Of a stretch of 64,000 nt of DNA, positions 46,131-56,231 are shown piece after piece. The notes under the pieces were generated by a model. It was not told the origin of the DNA, ran no database searches, and saw only the letters and a program-made list of their open reading frames with translations. The DNA comes from Enterococcus alcedinis. Lineage in GTDB: Bacteria; Bacillota; Bacilli; Lactobacillales; Enterococcaceae. Position 1 is the first letter of the stretch, and every line of letters begins with the position of its first letter. The stretch lies in assembly GCF_014635985.1 (NCBI RefSeq), contig NZ_BMDT01000007.1:62001-126000 (forward strand), given 5' to 3'. The translations under genes and the position numbers were made by a program.

Positions 46131-47468
46131 ATGTTTAACAATAAAGAGACGATTTATCATTTTATTGGAATTAAAGGCTCAGGAATGAGTTCACTTGCAC
46201 TAGTCTTACATGAGAAAGGCTTCCAAGTCCAAGGTTCCGATGTCGAAGAATACTTTTTTACCCAACGCGATTTAGAAAAAGTGGGTATTCCTTTATTTAT
46301 TTTTAATGCCGAAAATATTGTCGCTGGTTTAACGGTGATTGCTGGAAATGCCTTTCCTGATTCACACCCTGAAGTGGTTCGTGCAAAAGAATTAGGATTA
46401 GAAGTCATTCGTTACCATGATTTTTTAGGCCATTTAATTCAAAATTATACGAGTATTGGTGTGACAGGTTCACATGGAAAAACAAGTACAACGGGTTTGC
46501 TAGCACATGTACTTTCGGGAATTAAACCGACAAGTTTCTTAATTGGCGATGGGACCGGTCATGGTGATGAATTAGCTGAATTCTTCGCATTTGAAGCTTG
46601 TGAATACCGTCGTCACTTCTTAGCCTATTCACCAAATTATGCGATTATGACAAATATTGATTTTGATCATCCAGATTATTATGAAAGCATAGAAGATGTC
46701 TTTTCTGCTTTCCAATCAATGGCTAACAACGTTAATAAAGGGATTGTAGCCTTTGGCGATGATGTTTATTTACGTCAACTAAAAGTTGATATCCCGGTAT
46801 ATTACTACGGTGTCGAAGACAATGATGATTTTAAAGCAACAAATATTGAACGTTCAACACAAGGTTCGTCCTTTGATGTGGTCTTTAAAAACGAAACAAT
46901 TGGTCGTTTTTTAGTCCCAGCATATGGACAACATAATATTAATAATGCTTTAAGTGTCATTGCAGTTTGTTACTTAGAAGGATTATCGATGGAAGCTGTT
47001 GCTACTGAAATGGCAACTTTCAAAGGGGTAAAACGCCGCTTTAGCGAAAAAATTGTTGCAGATATGACAATTGTCGACGATTACGCGCATCATCCAGCTG
47101 AAATTCGAGCGACGATTGATGCTGCACGCCAAAAATACCCAACAAAAGAAATCATCGCAGTTTTCCAACCACATACGTTTACACGAACGATTGCGTTAAT
47201 GGATGAGTTTGCTGAGGCGTTGGATTTAGCGGATAACGTTTATCTATGTGATATTTTTGGTTCGGCCCGTGAATCAAAAGGTTCAGTTCGGATTGAAGAC
47301 CTAGGAAACAAGATTCAAAAAGGCGGACAAGTAATCAAAGAAGAAAATGTCTCACCGTTACTCGATCATAAAGATGCAGTCATGATCTTTATGGGGGCAG
47401 GCGATGTTCAAAAATTTGAACATGCTTATGAGACGTTACTGAGTAATACAACAAGAAATGTTCTTTAA
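46131..47468 (+). CDS. murC: UDP-N-acetylmuramate-L-alanine ligase
   Basis: Adds the first amino acid, L-alanine, to UDP-MurNAc in peptidoglycan synthesis. It has 445 residues, normal for MurC. It begins with [20 protein letters not shown], then the ATP loop [13 protein letters not shown], the [10 protein letters not shown] motif, [10 protein letters not shown] and [12 protein letters not shown] 46131 has GAGGAAA 9 bases upstream; the ATG at 46113 overlaps that site. It is monocistronic with its own promoter and terminator. Confidence 0.96.
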   Translation: MFNNKETIYHFIGIKGSGMSSLALVLHEKGFQVQGSDVEEYFFTQRDLEKVGIPLFIFNAENIVAGLTVIAGNAFPDSHPEVVRAKELGLEVIRYHDFLGHLIQNYTSIGVTGSHGKTSTTGLLAHVLSGIKPTSFLIGDGTGHGDELAEFFAFEACEYRRHFLAYSPNYAIMTNIDFDHPDYYESIEDVFSAFQSMANNVNKGIVAFGDDVYLRQLKVDIPVYYYGVEDNDDFKATNIERSTQGSSFDVVFKNETIGRFLVPAYGQHNINNALSVIAVCYLEGLSMEAVATEMATFKGVKRRFSEKIVADMTIVDDYAHHPAEIRATIDAARQKYPTKEIIAVFQPHTFTRTIALMDEFAEALDLADNVYLCDIFGSARESKGSVRIEDLGNKIQKGGQVIKEENVSPLLDHKDAVMIFMGAGDVQKFEHAYETLLSNTTRNVL

Positions 47469-47523
47469 AAAATAGTCGGTCAAAAATGATTTAATCGGTT
47501 AGATTTAAAATTGAATGCTTAGA

Positions 47524-47566
47524 AGGTAGTTGCAAAAAATCTGTTGTTTTTTGCAGCTACCTTTTT
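47524..47566 (+). terminator. Terminator after murC
   Basis: Arms GGTAG-TT-GCAAAAAA and TTTTTTGC-AG-CTACC, then TTTTT. It lies 56 bases after the murC stop. Confidence 0.93.
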
Positions 47567-47680
47567 GTAAGTTTTAAAAATCGTTGAAATCATTAGGCTG
47601 TAAAATGTATCCGATTGAGGAGTCGATTGTGCTAGGCGTGGAAGAAAGTTGAATGTTTTATGAATTTTATTGTTTCTTAC

Positions 47681-47708
47681 TTGCACTTTTAGCTACCTTT
47701 GATAAAAT
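47681..47708 (+). promoter_or_regulatory. Promoter of the MaoC/BI-1 operon
   Basis: -35 TTGCAC (47681-47686), 16 bases, -10 TAAAAT (47703-47708). Confidence 0.6.
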
Positions 47709-47740
47709 AATAAGTATTATAAACCTTGGGGGTTACTATT

Positions 47741-48208
47741 TTGAATATTGGGAAACCACGTAAAATAGGCAAAACAATTGTAGAAATTGAAGAAGGCGAA
47801 TCACTTTCCTTAACAGAAGTGATTGAAGATCAACAGATTTTACTTTATCTAGGACTAACAAACGATGCCAATCCTTTGTATATTCAACATGACTATGCGA
47901 ATCAAACCGAACATCAAGAACCAATTGTCCCATCGATTATGCTGACAGGGATTATTACAAGTGCGATTTCAAAGCATTTACCAGGAGCAGGCTCACATGT
48001 TGTTAATTTGTCCGTTAATTTTATCGAACCTGTCTATCATTATGAGACAATCACTTTTACTTTTGAAGTGATCAAAGTAGATAAAATGAAAGAAGTCGTG
48101 ACGATTTCGGTGGAAGCAGTAAATTTAGCGGATCATCGAGTCTTGGATGCAGTTGTTTTAGTTCAACCACCCAAAAAGTTAATAAAAGGAGGAAATGAAA
48201 TTGAATAA
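47741..48208 (+). CDS. MaoC-like hotdog dehydratase
   Basis: Predicted (R)-hydratase-type protein of 155 residues. It has the family pattern FTLYLGLTNDANPLYIQHDYA seen here as YLGLTNDANPLYIQHDYA (D and H as the catalytic pair), PSIMLTGIITSAISKHLPG and VNLSVNFIEPVYHYE. Such proteins hydrate enoyl-CoA or enoyl-ACP, or act as thioesterases. Start TTG 47741 has TTGGGGGT 9 bases upstream. It overlaps the next gene by 8 bases, so both are made together, though a link to a BI-1 membrane protein is not obvious. Confidence 0.85.
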   Translation: MNIGKPRKIGKTIVEIEEGESLSLTEVIEDQQILLYLGLTNDANPLYIQHDYANQTEHQEPIVPSIMLTGIITSAISKHLPGAGSHVVNLSVNFIEPVYHYETITFTFEVIKVDKMKEVVTISVEAVNLADHRVLDAVVLVQPPKKLIKGGNEIE

Positions 48209-48881
48209 TAGTACAGTAATTGAAACAAAAGGTTTGAATCAATTTTATGCGAAAGTCTATGGCATTTTTAGCTTAGGTCTAGCAATTACAGCCATTACGG
48301 CTTACTTATCAATGGGTTATTTTTTTGAGCAAACGGTGAGAATTGTTAGCGGTTTTCCATTTGGTATTACGGGATTGTGGATCGTCCAATTGATTTTAGT
48401 TGTGATGTTGAGTGCGAAGGCACAAAAAAATCCGTCACTAACCGTAGCGGGATTTATTGTGTATTCCCTGTTAACCGGTTTTATTTTATCGGTGACATTG
48501 GCAGGTTATTCAACAGCGAACGTTGCAAAGGCTTTTGGCGTTGCGACAGTCACATTTATCGGCATGTCAATTTTTGGAGTTATGACTAAAAAAGACTTAT
48601 CTGGTATGGGACGTGCAGCGATTGGTTTGTTATGGGGTGTGATTATTGCGACACTCATCAACTTATTTTTAGCAAGTGCTGCCGTTGATTATTTCTTATC
48701 TTACGTTACAGTAATTATTTTCGTAGGGTTAATCGCGTACGACAATCAACGCATTCGTCATATGTATCAAGCGACAATCGGTCAAGATAATACTGGTATT
48801 GCGGCATTTATGGCGTTACAATTGTATTTAGATTTTATCAACTTATTCTTATCTTTATTAAGAATTTTTTCAAGAGACTAG
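48201..48881 (+). CDS. Bax inhibitor-1/YccA family membrane protein
   Basis: Integral membrane protein of 227 residues with seven hydrophobic segments, in the BI-1 family. B. subtilis YetJ of this family is a pH-sensitive calcium leak channel; other members modulate FtsH. It has FSLGLAITAITAYLSMGYF near the start, the GVMTKKDLSGMGRA loop, and VGLIAYDNQRIR with the D of the family motif near the C-terminus. Start is TTG 48201, 8 bases after GGAGG; ATG 48195 is only 2 bases from it. Confidence 0.92.
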   Translation: MNNSTVIETKGLNQFYAKVYGIFSLGLAITAITAYLSMGYFFEQTVRIVSGFPFGITGLWIVQLILVVMLSAKAQKNPSLTVAGFIVYSLLTGFILSVTLAGYSTANVAKAFGVATVTFIGMSIFGVMTKKDLSGMGRAAIGLLWGVIIATLINLFLASAAVDYFLSYVTVIIFVGLIAYDNQRIRHMYQATIGQDNTGIAAFMALQLYLDFINLFLSLLRIFSRD

Positions 48882-48900
48882 AAAATAAACAGCAATTTTT

Positions 48901-48933
48901 GTCACACTTCAAAAGGAGTGTGGCATTTTTTTT
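48901..48933 (+). terminator. Terminator after the BI-1 gene
   Basis: Arms GTCACACTTC and GGAGTGTGGC around AAAA, then eight T. It shares the GTCACACTTC string with the repeat at 7666-7780. Confidence 0.9.
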
Positions 48934-48983
48934 GTGTTCGGGAGAAAACAGCCGAAATCATCGCATTCCACCCGTATCTTTGT

Positions 48984-48989
48984 TAAAAT
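48984..48989 (+). promoter_or_regulatory. -10 of the polA operon
   Basis: Extended -10 TGTTAAAAT (TAAAAT at 48984-48989), 33 bases before polA. Confidence 0.5.
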
Positions 48990-49022
48990 AAGTAAGGATG
49001 AAATAAGAAGGAGCGTAACTGA

Positions 49023-51662
49023 ATGAAAAATAAATTACTTTTAATCGACGGAAATAGTGTGGCATTCCGTGCTTTTTATGCCTTACACAATTCGCTAGAT
49101 CGATTTAAAAATAACAATGGTCTACATACAAATGCGATTTATGCTTTTCACACGATGTTTGACAACATTATGACAAGAGAGAAACCAACCCATGTTTTAG
49201 TCGCTTTCGATGCAGGAAAAACAACTTTTAGACATGAATGGTATGGTGAATATAAAGGTGGACGCTCAAAGACACCGAGTGAATTTAAGGAACAAATGCC
49301 TTATATCCGTGAATTAATTAATGCATTAGGCGTCGAGCATTATGAGTTGGATAATTATGAGGCAGATGATATTATCGGAACGCTAAGTAAACAGGTCGAT
49401 AGTGAATTATTTGACGTCGTTGTTCTAACGGGAGATCGTGACTTAACGCAACTAGCAACAGATACAGTCACAGTTAATATCACCTTAAAAGGGGTAAGTG
49501 AAGTCGAAGTTTGTACGCCTGAATTTATTTCCGAGAAGTACCAAGGCTTAACACCGTCGCAAATTATTGATTTAAAAGGCTTAGCAGGTGATGCTTCGGA
49601 TAATATCCCTGGTGTGACAAAAGTCGGCGAAAAAACAGCCATAAAATTATTAACAGAATTTGGTTCGGTTGAAGGCATTTATGAAAATATTGACTCGTTA
49701 AAGAAAAGCAAAATGAAAGAAAATTTAATTAACGATAAAGAGCAAGCTTTCTTATCGAAAAAACTCGCAACGATTGACACCGATTCACCGATTACTGTGA
49801 AAGTTGAAGATTTAAAATACGAGGGGAAAGATTTAGACAAGTTGATTCCTTTCTACAAAGAAATGAACTTTAACACTTTCTTAGAAAAATTAAATATTGT
49901 CGAAGAAGCGGCTGATCTAGAAACGATTGATTTTGAAGTCGTAACAGAAACTGCGCCAGAAATGTTTGAAAAAGGTGCGGCCTTATACGTTGAAATGCTC
50001 GCAGAAAACTATCATGTTGGTGAGATTATTGGCCTTGTTTGGGGCACAAAAGAAAAAATCTACGTTTCAAATAATAAGGACATTTTACAACAAGCGCCAT
50101 TCAAAGCATGGTTAGAAAATCAAGCGATGGAAAAACACGTCTATGATGCGAAACGTACAATTGTGGCATTAGCCAAAGAAGGCATTTCGTTAAAAGGCTG
50201 TACATTTGATATTTTATTAGCCGCTTACTTACTAAATACAAACGATTTAAGTAACGATATTTCAGCAGTCGCTCATCACTATGGGTATGAGGCGATCCAT
50301 TCAGACGTCATGGTTTATGGCAAAGGCGCAAAAATAGCTGTGCCTGAAGAAACAATCTTATTTGAACATCTAGCACGTAAAGTTGTTGCGATCGAATGGT
50401 TAAGTACGCAATTACAAAAGGAGTTAGTCGAAAAAGAGCAAGCCGACTTATTCCATGAGATGGAATTACCCTTATCTGAAGTGTTAGCAGAAATGGAGAT
50501 TTTAGGAATCACCGTTGATGCGGAACGCCTAGAGCAAATGAAAGGTGAATTTGCGGAGCGTTTAACTGCGATTGAACAAAAAATCTATGAAGTCGCGGGA
50601 GAAGAGTTCAATTTAAACTCACCAAAACAGTTGGGTGTTATTTTATTTGAAAAAATGGGCTTACCTGTTATCAAAAAAACCAAAACGGGTTATTCGACAG
50701 CGGTCGATGTTTTGGAACAATTACGTGAACAGGCGCCAATTGTCGACGACATTTTAATTTATCGTCAAATTGCAAAAATTCAATCCACTTATGTTGAAGG
50801 ATTGCTTAAAATGATTCAAGCGGATGGTCGCGTCCATACTCGTTATGTTCAAACCTTAACGCAAACGGGACGATTAAGCTCGGTTGATCCGAACTTGCAA
50901 AATATCCCAATCCGTTTAGAAGAAGGGCGTAAAATCCGCGAAGCCTTTGTTCCAGGAAAAGAAGGTTGGTTGATTTATTCATCGGATTACTCACAAATCG
51001 AGTTGCGTGTATTAGCGCATATTTCAGATGATGAACATTTAAAACAAGCCTTTGTTGAAGGGCAAGATATCCATACGAGCACGGCAATGCGTGTCTTTGG
51101 GATTGATGATGAAACACTCGTTACACCAAATATGCGTCGTGATGCAAAAGCAGTAAACTTTGGGATTGTTTACGGAATTTCTGATTACGGTCTTTCTCAA
51201 AACTTAGGGATTACTCGAAAAGAAGCCCAACAATACATCGATACTTATTTTGAACGCTACCCTGGTGTTAAAGAATACATGGAATCGATTGTTCGAGAGG
51301 CCAAAGATTCAGGTTATGTAGAAACATTGTTTCACCGTCGTCGTTATTTACCAGAAATTAATTCGCGCAACTTTAATTTACGTTCTTTTGCTGAGCGAAC
51401 AGCCATTAACTCACCGATTCAAGGGAGTGCAGCGGACATTATTAAAATTGCGATGATTCATTTAGCGAAACGTCTAAAAGAAGAAAAATTTGAAGCGAAA
51501 ATGCTTTTACAAGTTCACGATGAGTTAGTTTTCGAAGTGCCAGAAACGGAATTAGAAGCGTTAGATCAACTAGTGAAAGAATCGATGGAACATGCGGTGA
51601 CTTTACATGTACCATTGACAACGGACAGCAGTTGGGGCAAAACGTGGTATGAAGCAAAATAA
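49023..51662 (+). CDS. polA: DNA polymerase I
   Basis: Repair and primer-removal polymerase of 879 residues. 5'-3' nuclease domain (about 1-290; DGNSVAFRAFYAL, NYEADDIIG, GDRDLTQL, GLAGDASDNIPGV), a degenerate 3'-5' exonuclease domain (about 310-470) lacking the clear DxE and DxxxD catalytic set, and the polymerase domain with YSSDYSQIELRVLAHIS, RRDAKAVNFGIVYG and LLQVHDELVFE. It heads the operon polA-mutM-coaE, a standard order in this group. Confidence 0.97.
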   Translation: MKNKLLLIDGNSVAFRAFYALHNSLDRFKNNNGLHTNAIYAFHTMFDNIMTREKPTHVLVAFDAGKTTFRHEWYGEYKGGRSKTPSEFKEQMPYIRELINALGVEHYELDNYEADDIIGTLSKQVDSELFDVVVLTGDRDLTQLATDTVTVNITLKGVSEVEVCTPEFISEKYQGLTPSQIIDLKGLAGDASDNIPGVTKVGEKTAIKLLTEFGSVEGIYENIDSLKKSKMKENLINDKEQAFLSKKLATIDTDSPITVKVEDLKYEGKDLDKLIPFYKEMNFNTFLEKLNIVEEAADLETIDFEVVTETAPEMFEKGAALYVEMLAENYHVGEIIGLVWGTKEKIYVSNNKDILQQAPFKAWLENQAMEKHVYDAKRTIVALAKEGISLKGCTFDILLAAYLLNTNDLSNDISAVAHHYGYEAIHSDVMVYGKGAKIAVPEETILFEHLARKVVAIEWLSTQLQKELVEKEQADLFHEMELPLSEVLAEMEILGITVDAERLEQMKGEFAERLTAIEQKIYEVAGEEFNLNSPKQLGVILFEKMGLPVIKKTKTGYSTAVDVLEQLREQAPIVDDILIYRQIAKIQSTYVEGLLKMIQADGRVHTRYVQTLTQTGRLSSVDPNLQNIPIRLEEGRKIREAFVPGKEGWLIYSSDYSQIELRVLAHISDDEHLKQAFVEGQDIHTSTAMRVFGIDDETLVTPNMRRDAKAVNFGIVYGISDYGLSQNLGITRKEAQQYIDTYFERYPGVKEYMESIVREAKDSGYVETLFHRRRYLPEINSRNFNLRSFAERTAINSPIQGSAADIIKIAMIHLAKRLKEEKFEAKMLLQVHDELVFEVPETELEALDQLVKESMEHAVTLHVPLTTDSSWGKTWYEAK

Positions 51663-51678
51663 AGGAGGTTTCTAAAAA

Positions 51679-52518
51679 GTGCCAGAGTTACCAGAAGTAG
51701 AAACCGTTAGAAAAGGTTTAGAGCAATTAGTCTTAGGCAAAACAATCTTGAAAGTTGAGGTTTTTTGGCCACGAATTATCGAAATGCCCGAAGTTTCTTT
51801 GTTTGTAGAGTCTTTGATTGGTCAGACGTTTGAAGCGTTTGATCGTCGCGGGAAATTTTTAATCTTTAAGTTAAGCCAATTTGATTTGGTTTCCCATTTA
51901 CGAATGGAAGGAAAGTATGAGTTTTTTGCACCCGAGCAAGAAGTGATTGTAACAAAGCATACACATGTGATTTTCCATTTTACCGATGGTAGCCAGTTAC
52001 AATACCGTGATGTCCGAAAATTTGGCAGAATGGCATTGGTTGATAAGGATCAAAGCCATGAGTACAAAGGGATTAAACAATTAGGACCAGAGCCGTTATC
52101 AACAAGTTTTAAATTGTCTGAATTTGAAAAAGCTTTATCAACGAAACAAATGGCGATTAAACCGTTGTTGTTGAATCAAAAAATTGTTGTGGGACTAGGT
52201 AATATTTATGTTGACGAGACGTTGTGGTACGCCAAAGTACATCCTGAGCGACCAGCTAACAGTTTAACAAAAGCAGAGATTGCTTTAATTCATGAAGGTA
52301 CGATTCACGTTTTAGGTCGAGCAGTCGAGGCAGGGGGAACGACGATACGTTCTTATGCCAATGCGTTAGGAGAAGCAGGAGAATTTCAAGTTTCATTAGT
52401 TGTTTATGATCAAACAGGCAAACCTTGTCCACGTTGCCAAACGCCAATTGAAAAGATCAAAGTCGCGCAACGTGGGACACATTTTTGTCCGACGTGCCAA
52501 CAAAAACTGGAGGACTAA
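51679..52518 (+). CDS. mutM: Formamidopyrimidine-DNA glycosylase
   Basis: Base-excision repair glycosylase/AP lyase of 279 residues that removes 8-oxoguanine. After initiator removal the N-terminal Pro2 and Glu3 (PELPEVETVRKG) are the catalytic residues. The helix-two-turn-helix and the C-terminal zinc finger (CPRCQTPIEK...CPTCQQK) are intact. Start GTG 51679 with AAAGGAGG 12 bases upstream. It lies between polA and coaE, 3 bases from the latter. Confidence 0.97.
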   Translation: MPELPEVETVRKGLEQLVLGKTILKVEVFWPRIIEMPEVSLFVESLIGQTFEAFDRRGKFLIFKLSQFDLVSHLRMEGKYEFFAPEQEVIVTKHTHVIFHFTDGSQLQYRDVRKFGRMALVDKDQSHEYKGIKQLGPEPLSTSFKLSEFEKALSTKQMAIKPLLLNQKIVVGLGNIYVDETLWYAKVHPERPANSLTKAEIALIHEGTIHVLGRAVEAGGTTIRSYANALGEAGEFQVSLVVYDQTGKPCPRCQTPIEKIKVAQRGTHFCPTCQQKLED

Positions 52519-52521
52519 GCG

Positions 52522-53118
52522 ATGGGATTCGTTCTGGGATTAACTGGTGGAATTGCTACAGGTAAAAGTACGGTCGTTGATATATTTCGGTCATTCGGTT
52601 TTCCAATTGTTGATGGCGATCAAATTGCGCGGGAAATTGTTGAAGTTGGGCAACCGGCATTAACAGCTATCAAAAGAGAATTTGGTTCATCTGTTATTTT
52701 ATCCGATGGTCAATTAAATCGTAAGCAGCTCGGAGAAATCATTTTCAATCAACCGGAAAAACGCCACGTTTTAAATCAATTGTTAGATCCTTTTTTACGA
52801 AAGACGATATTGGATCGAATTGAAGCTTATAAAACAAAAGAAAAATTGGTTATTGTCGATTTGCCTTTACTTTTTGAAGGCAATTATATCGATACAGTCG
52901 ATGAAATAGCGACAGTTTACGTACCAGAATCCATTCAATTAAAACGATTGATGGCACGTGATAGTTTATCCGAACAAGATGCTAAAAAACGGATAAGTAG
53001 TCAATGGCCGATTGAAGAAAAAAAAGCGAAAAGTACAATCGTTTTTGATAATCAACAATCGATTACTGAAACAAAAGAGCAAGTAGTTGAGTGGTTGAAA
53101 GCACATCGATATATTTAA
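52522..53118 (+). CDS. coaE: Dephospho-CoA kinase
   Basis: Last step of coenzyme A synthesis. It has 198 residues with the P-loop GLTGGIATGKST, VDGDQIAREIVE, the VDLPLLFE motif and the lid segment RLMARDSLSEQDAKKRI. The polA-mutM-coaE order is standard and the transcript ends at the following terminator. Confidence 0.96.
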   Translation: MGFVLGLTGGIATGKSTVVDIFRSFGFPIVDGDQIAREIVEVGQPALTAIKREFGSSVILSDGQLNRKQLGEIIFNQPEKRHVLNQLLDPFLRKTILDRIEAYKTKEKLVIVDLPLLFEGNYIDTVDEIATVYVPESIQLKRLMARDSLSEQDAKKRISSQWPIEEKKAKSTIVFDNQQSITETKEQVVEWLKAHRYI

Positions 53119-53125
53119 AACGAGA

Positions 53126-53162
53126 GAGGGACTGTGACGTAAAATCACAGTCCCTCATTTTT
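53126..53162 (+). terminator. Terminator after coaE
   Basis: Perfect 12-bp arms GAGGGACTGTGA and TCACAGTCCCTC, then ATTTTTG. It belongs to the recurring GGGACTGTGA terminator family of this window. Confidence 0.95.
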
Positions 53163-53335
53163 GTACCAATATTTGATTGATAATCGGATAACAAAATATG
53201 GCGCTGTTAGTTATGCGGAAAAAATATAAGGGTTTATTGATAGAAGAACACCCCCTCTTTTTCCTGAAAAATCAAAAACATTGAATTTTCTGTAAGGAAT
53301 TGAGGTTTATCCGCAGGTAAATTGAAAAATCATGT

Positions 53336-53341
53336 TATAAT
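53336..53341 (+). promoter_or_regulatory. -10 of nrdR operon
   Basis: Extended -10 TGTTATAAT (TATAAT at 53336-53341), 61 bases before nrdR. No obvious NrdR box was found beside it. Confidence 0.55.
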
Positions 53342-53401
53342 ATAACTACTTAAGTGTTCAATAAAGAACATATTTCAAATAAAAGAAAATGAGGTGGGAA
53401 T

Positions 53402-53869
53402 ATGCAATGCCCGAAATGTCATCATAACAGTTCGAAAGTAGTGGATAGCCGTCAAGCAGACGATGGACGTGCAATTCGTCGTCGTCGTGAATGTGAAAGT
53501 TGTGGGTTCCGTTTTACCACTTTTGAAAGAATAGAAGAAACACCGTTACTTGTGATTAAGAAAAATGGTACGAGAGAAGAATTTAATCGTGACAAAGTTT
53601 TACGTGGTCTGGTTCGTTCGGCTGAAAAACGTCCAGTAACGATGGATCAAATGGAGAATATCGTTGATAAAGTTGAACGTAAAATTCGTGAATCGGGTGA
53701 CAATGAAATTCAAACCAATTTAATTGGAGAATATGTGATGGAATATTTAGTTGATCTTGATGAAATCGCCTATATTCGCTTTGCTAGTGTCTACCGTCAA
53801 TTTAAAGACATGTCTGTCTTCCTAAAAGAACTACAAGAAATCGTTGAAAAACCGAAAGAGAAAGAATAG
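53402..53869 (+). CDS. nrdR: Transcriptional repressor NrdR
   Basis: Nucleotide-sensing repressor of ribonucleotide reductase genes, 155 residues. The zinc ribbon is CPKC...CESC (positions 3-34, with [13 protein letters not shown]) and the ATP-cone begins at about 46 ([17 protein letters not shown]). GAGGTGGG lies before the ATG. It is cotranscribed with dnaB and dnaI, the standard order in this group. Confidence 0.97.
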   Translation: MQCPKCHHNSSKVVDSRQADDGRAIRRRRECESCGFRFTTFERIEETPLLVIKKNGTREEFNRDKVLRGLVRSAEKRPVTMDQMENIVDKVERKIRESGDNEIQTNLIGEYVMEYLVDLDEIAYIRFASVYRQFKDMSVFLKELQEIVEKPKEKE

Positions 53870-53887
53870 TTGGAGGTGAGGGGTTCA

Positions 53888-55291
53888 ATGAGAAGTGCTT
53901 GGGATGAAGTCACACCAAATGCCATTTATCGAGTGTTTAAATCCCTCCCTTTATCGAAAGAAGGCAATGACGGGTTAATTTATTTATACCAACCAATTAT
54001 TGGTCCAACCGCATTAGCACTTTATTTTCAGTTAATTGGCGATGAAGGGGATCAAAGAGAACTCGAATTTATTCATCTTGATTGTTTAAATGCTTTGAAT
54101 ATTGGTCTGCCAACATTTTTAGAGGCGCGCAAACGTTTGGAAGGTATGGGGCTTTTGAGCGTCTTTCAAAAAGAGGATCAGGAATTTGGTAAGATGTTTA
54201 TTTATCAACTAGAAGAACCACTGGCACCACAAGCTTTTATGAAAGATGTCACTTATAGTTTTTTATTAAATCAAGCAGTTGGTGATCGCAAATTTCAGCA
54301 ATTGACGAATCGTTTTGAGCCGAAAAAAATTGATTACACGTCTTATCGAGAAGTGACAGCTAATTTCACCGAGGTGTATGGCCAGTTGAACATGGAATCA
54401 TTTGCACTTGCTTCAGATAAACTTGAGCATGTCTCTAAGTCTTATCAAACCGAAGGGAATAAACGGTTGGAGGTCAATCAATCCTTAATTGACTGGGATT
54501 ATTTATTGGCTTTAGCAAAGAAAAAATATATCATAGAACAAAATTTCACGCAAGAATTCAAAGAACAGTTAAGTATTTATGCGAGCCTCTATGGTTATCA
54601 AGAGTTAGAGTTAGTCGATTTGTTAGCAGAAGTTGTTGCGATTGATACTGGAGAAGTTGAGCCTAAAGCGTTGCAAAAGCTTGTTCTGGAACGCAATAAA
54701 CGCAGCTTTAAACCACTTCCCGAACCGAAACAAGAAGAAAATGCTCAACGTTTTAATTTGTTACGGCAAACAGGCTACTCGGAACGTGACATTGAGTTAA
54801 TTCAAACGAGTGAGCAAACGGCACCTTTTGATTTTCTGGAATCAATTAAAATTGGTAAGAATAGTTTTGTGGCTGACAGTGAGATGTGGGTGGTGCGTTC
54901 CCTAGTTGAACGAAGCCCACTACCGAATCCCGTCATTAATATCTTAATTCACTACGTACTTGTGATCCAAAATCACAGTACACTCCAAGCGAGTTTTGTG
55001 AATGCTATTGCAGCCAACTGGTCTGAAAAAGGTGTTAAGGCGCCAGAAACAGCGATTAAATATGCACGGGAATACGTCAAAGAAGCCAAAGACAAACAAG
55101 AGGCGCGTGAAAAACGTCAGACTACACGTCCAGGAAGTTATCCGAAAAAGAATGTCCGAGTTGAAAAACTACCGGAATGGGCGACAGAAACAAAGTCAGA
55201 AAAAGAAGTCGTTGCTGAAGATCCAAAAGTTCAAGAAGCCATTAATCAACGACTACAAGCTTATTTGAAAAGAAAGGAAGGTGAAAGTTGA
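53888..55291 (+). CDS. dnaB: Replication initiation and membrane attachment protein DnaB
   Basis: Firmicutes helicase-loading protein of 467 residues (not the replicative helicase). With DnaD and DnaI it loads the helicase at oriC and restarted forks. It has WDEVTPNAIYRVFKSLPLS at the start, a DnaB_2-type domain around 330-400 (NILIHYVLVIQNH) and a basic, low-complexity C-terminus. ATG 53888 follows the rich GGAGGTGAGGGG; a TTG at 53870 lies before it. Its stop overlaps the dnaI start (TGATG). Confidence 0.93.
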   Translation: MRSAWDEVTPNAIYRVFKSLPLSKEGNDGLIYLYQPIIGPTALALYFQLIGDEGDQRELEFIHLDCLNALNIGLPTFLEARKRLEGMGLLSVFQKEDQEFGKMFIYQLEEPLAPQAFMKDVTYSFLLNQAVGDRKFQQLTNRFEPKKIDYTSYREVTANFTEVYGQLNMESFALASDKLEHVSKSYQTEGNKRLEVNQSLIDWDYLLALAKKKYIIEQNFTQEFKEQLSIYASLYGYQELELVDLLAEVVAIDTGEVEPKALQKLVLERNKRSFKPLPEPKQEENAQRFNLLRQTGYSERDIELIQTSEQTAPFDFLESIKIGKNSFVADSEMWVVRSLVERSPLPNPVINILIHYVLVIQNHSTLQASFVNAIAANWSEKGVKAPETAIKYAREYVKEAKDKQEAREKRQTTRPGSYPKKNVRVEKLPEWATETKSEKEVVAEDPKVQEAINQRLQAYLKRKEGES

Positions 55292-56220
55292 TGGACAACA
55301 TCGGAAGCCAGTTATCAAGAATTTTTGATCAAAAAAATTATCGTATTCGTTATCAAGAAATGATGGAAGAAGTACTAAACAATGCAGAAGTGAAGGCCTT
55401 TTTACAACAGCATAAGGACTATCTAACTCCTCAAGATATCGAAAAAAGTTATGCGAAATTGTATGAATTCGTACAAGAAAAACGTAAATTTACTGAACAA
55501 TCAGGGGATATGATTGCTCCGGGATATGAACCTCAACTGGCATTAAACTTTCATTCCATTGATGTGACGTATGTACCAACCAAAGGCTTGTTAGATCGTA
55601 AACATCGCGAAGAAGTCCGTAATCGAATTCGTTCGGTAAACATGCCTAAAGATATTCAAGAAGCTAATTTTAGTAACTATGAAGGAACAACTGGTCGGGC
55701 AGAAGCGATTATGGCTGCTTTTGACTTCGTTGATCACTATACGAAACAACCTAATGGTTTTCACAAAGGTCTTTACCTAGTGGGGAGCTTTGGAATTGGA
55801 AAAACGTATTTACTTGGTGCAATCGCGCGAGAATTAGCCGAAGCTGGTTATTCGACAACGCTCTTACATTTCCCAACTTTTGCTGTTGATATGAAACAAG
55901 CAATTGGAAAAGATTTGGTTGGCGAAAAGTTAAACGCGATTAAACAAGCACCGGTTTTAATGTTAGATGATATCGGGGCGGATGCGATGAGTAGCTGGAT
56001 TCGAGATGAAGTATTTGGTGTGATCTTACAGCATCGAATGCAAGAACAATTACCAACATTTTTCACCTCGAATTTTACCATGTTGGAATTAGAACAACAT
56101 TTATCTGTCACACAACGTGGAGATGAAGAACCATTAAAGGCCAAACGAATTATGGAACGAATTCGCTATTTAACAAAAGAAATTAGTATGTCGGGAACCA
56201 ATCGAAGAAATCAATCTTAG
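55291..56220 (+). CDS. dnaI: Primosomal protein DnaI, helicase loader
   Basis: AAA+ ATPase of 309 residues that loads the replicative helicase. An N-terminal helicase-binding domain (about 1-105) is followed by Walker A GSFGIGKTYLLGAI, Walker B VLMLDDIGAD and a sensor region TSNFTMLELEQHL. ATG 55291 shares a base with the dnaB stop, and AAGGTG lies 7 bases upstream. The downstream lipoprotein gene starts 11 bases after its stop and may be cotranscribed. Confidence 0.95.
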   Translation: MDNIGSQLSRIFDQKNYRIRYQEMMEEVLNNAEVKAFLQQHKDYLTPQDIEKSYAKLYEFVQEKRKFTEQSGDMIAPGYEPQLALNFHSIDVTYVPTKGLLDRKHREEVRNRIRSVNMPKDIQEANFSNYEGTTGRAEAIMAAFDFVDHYTKQPNGFHKGLYLVGSFGIGKTYLLGAIARELAEAGYSTTLLHFPTFAVDMKQAIGKDLVGEKLNAIKQAPVLMLDDIGADAMSSWIRDEVFGVILQHRMQEQLPTFFTSNFTMLELEQHLSVTQRGDEEPLKAKRIMERIRYLTKEISMSGTNRRNQS

Positions 56221-56231
56221 GAGGAATTTCA

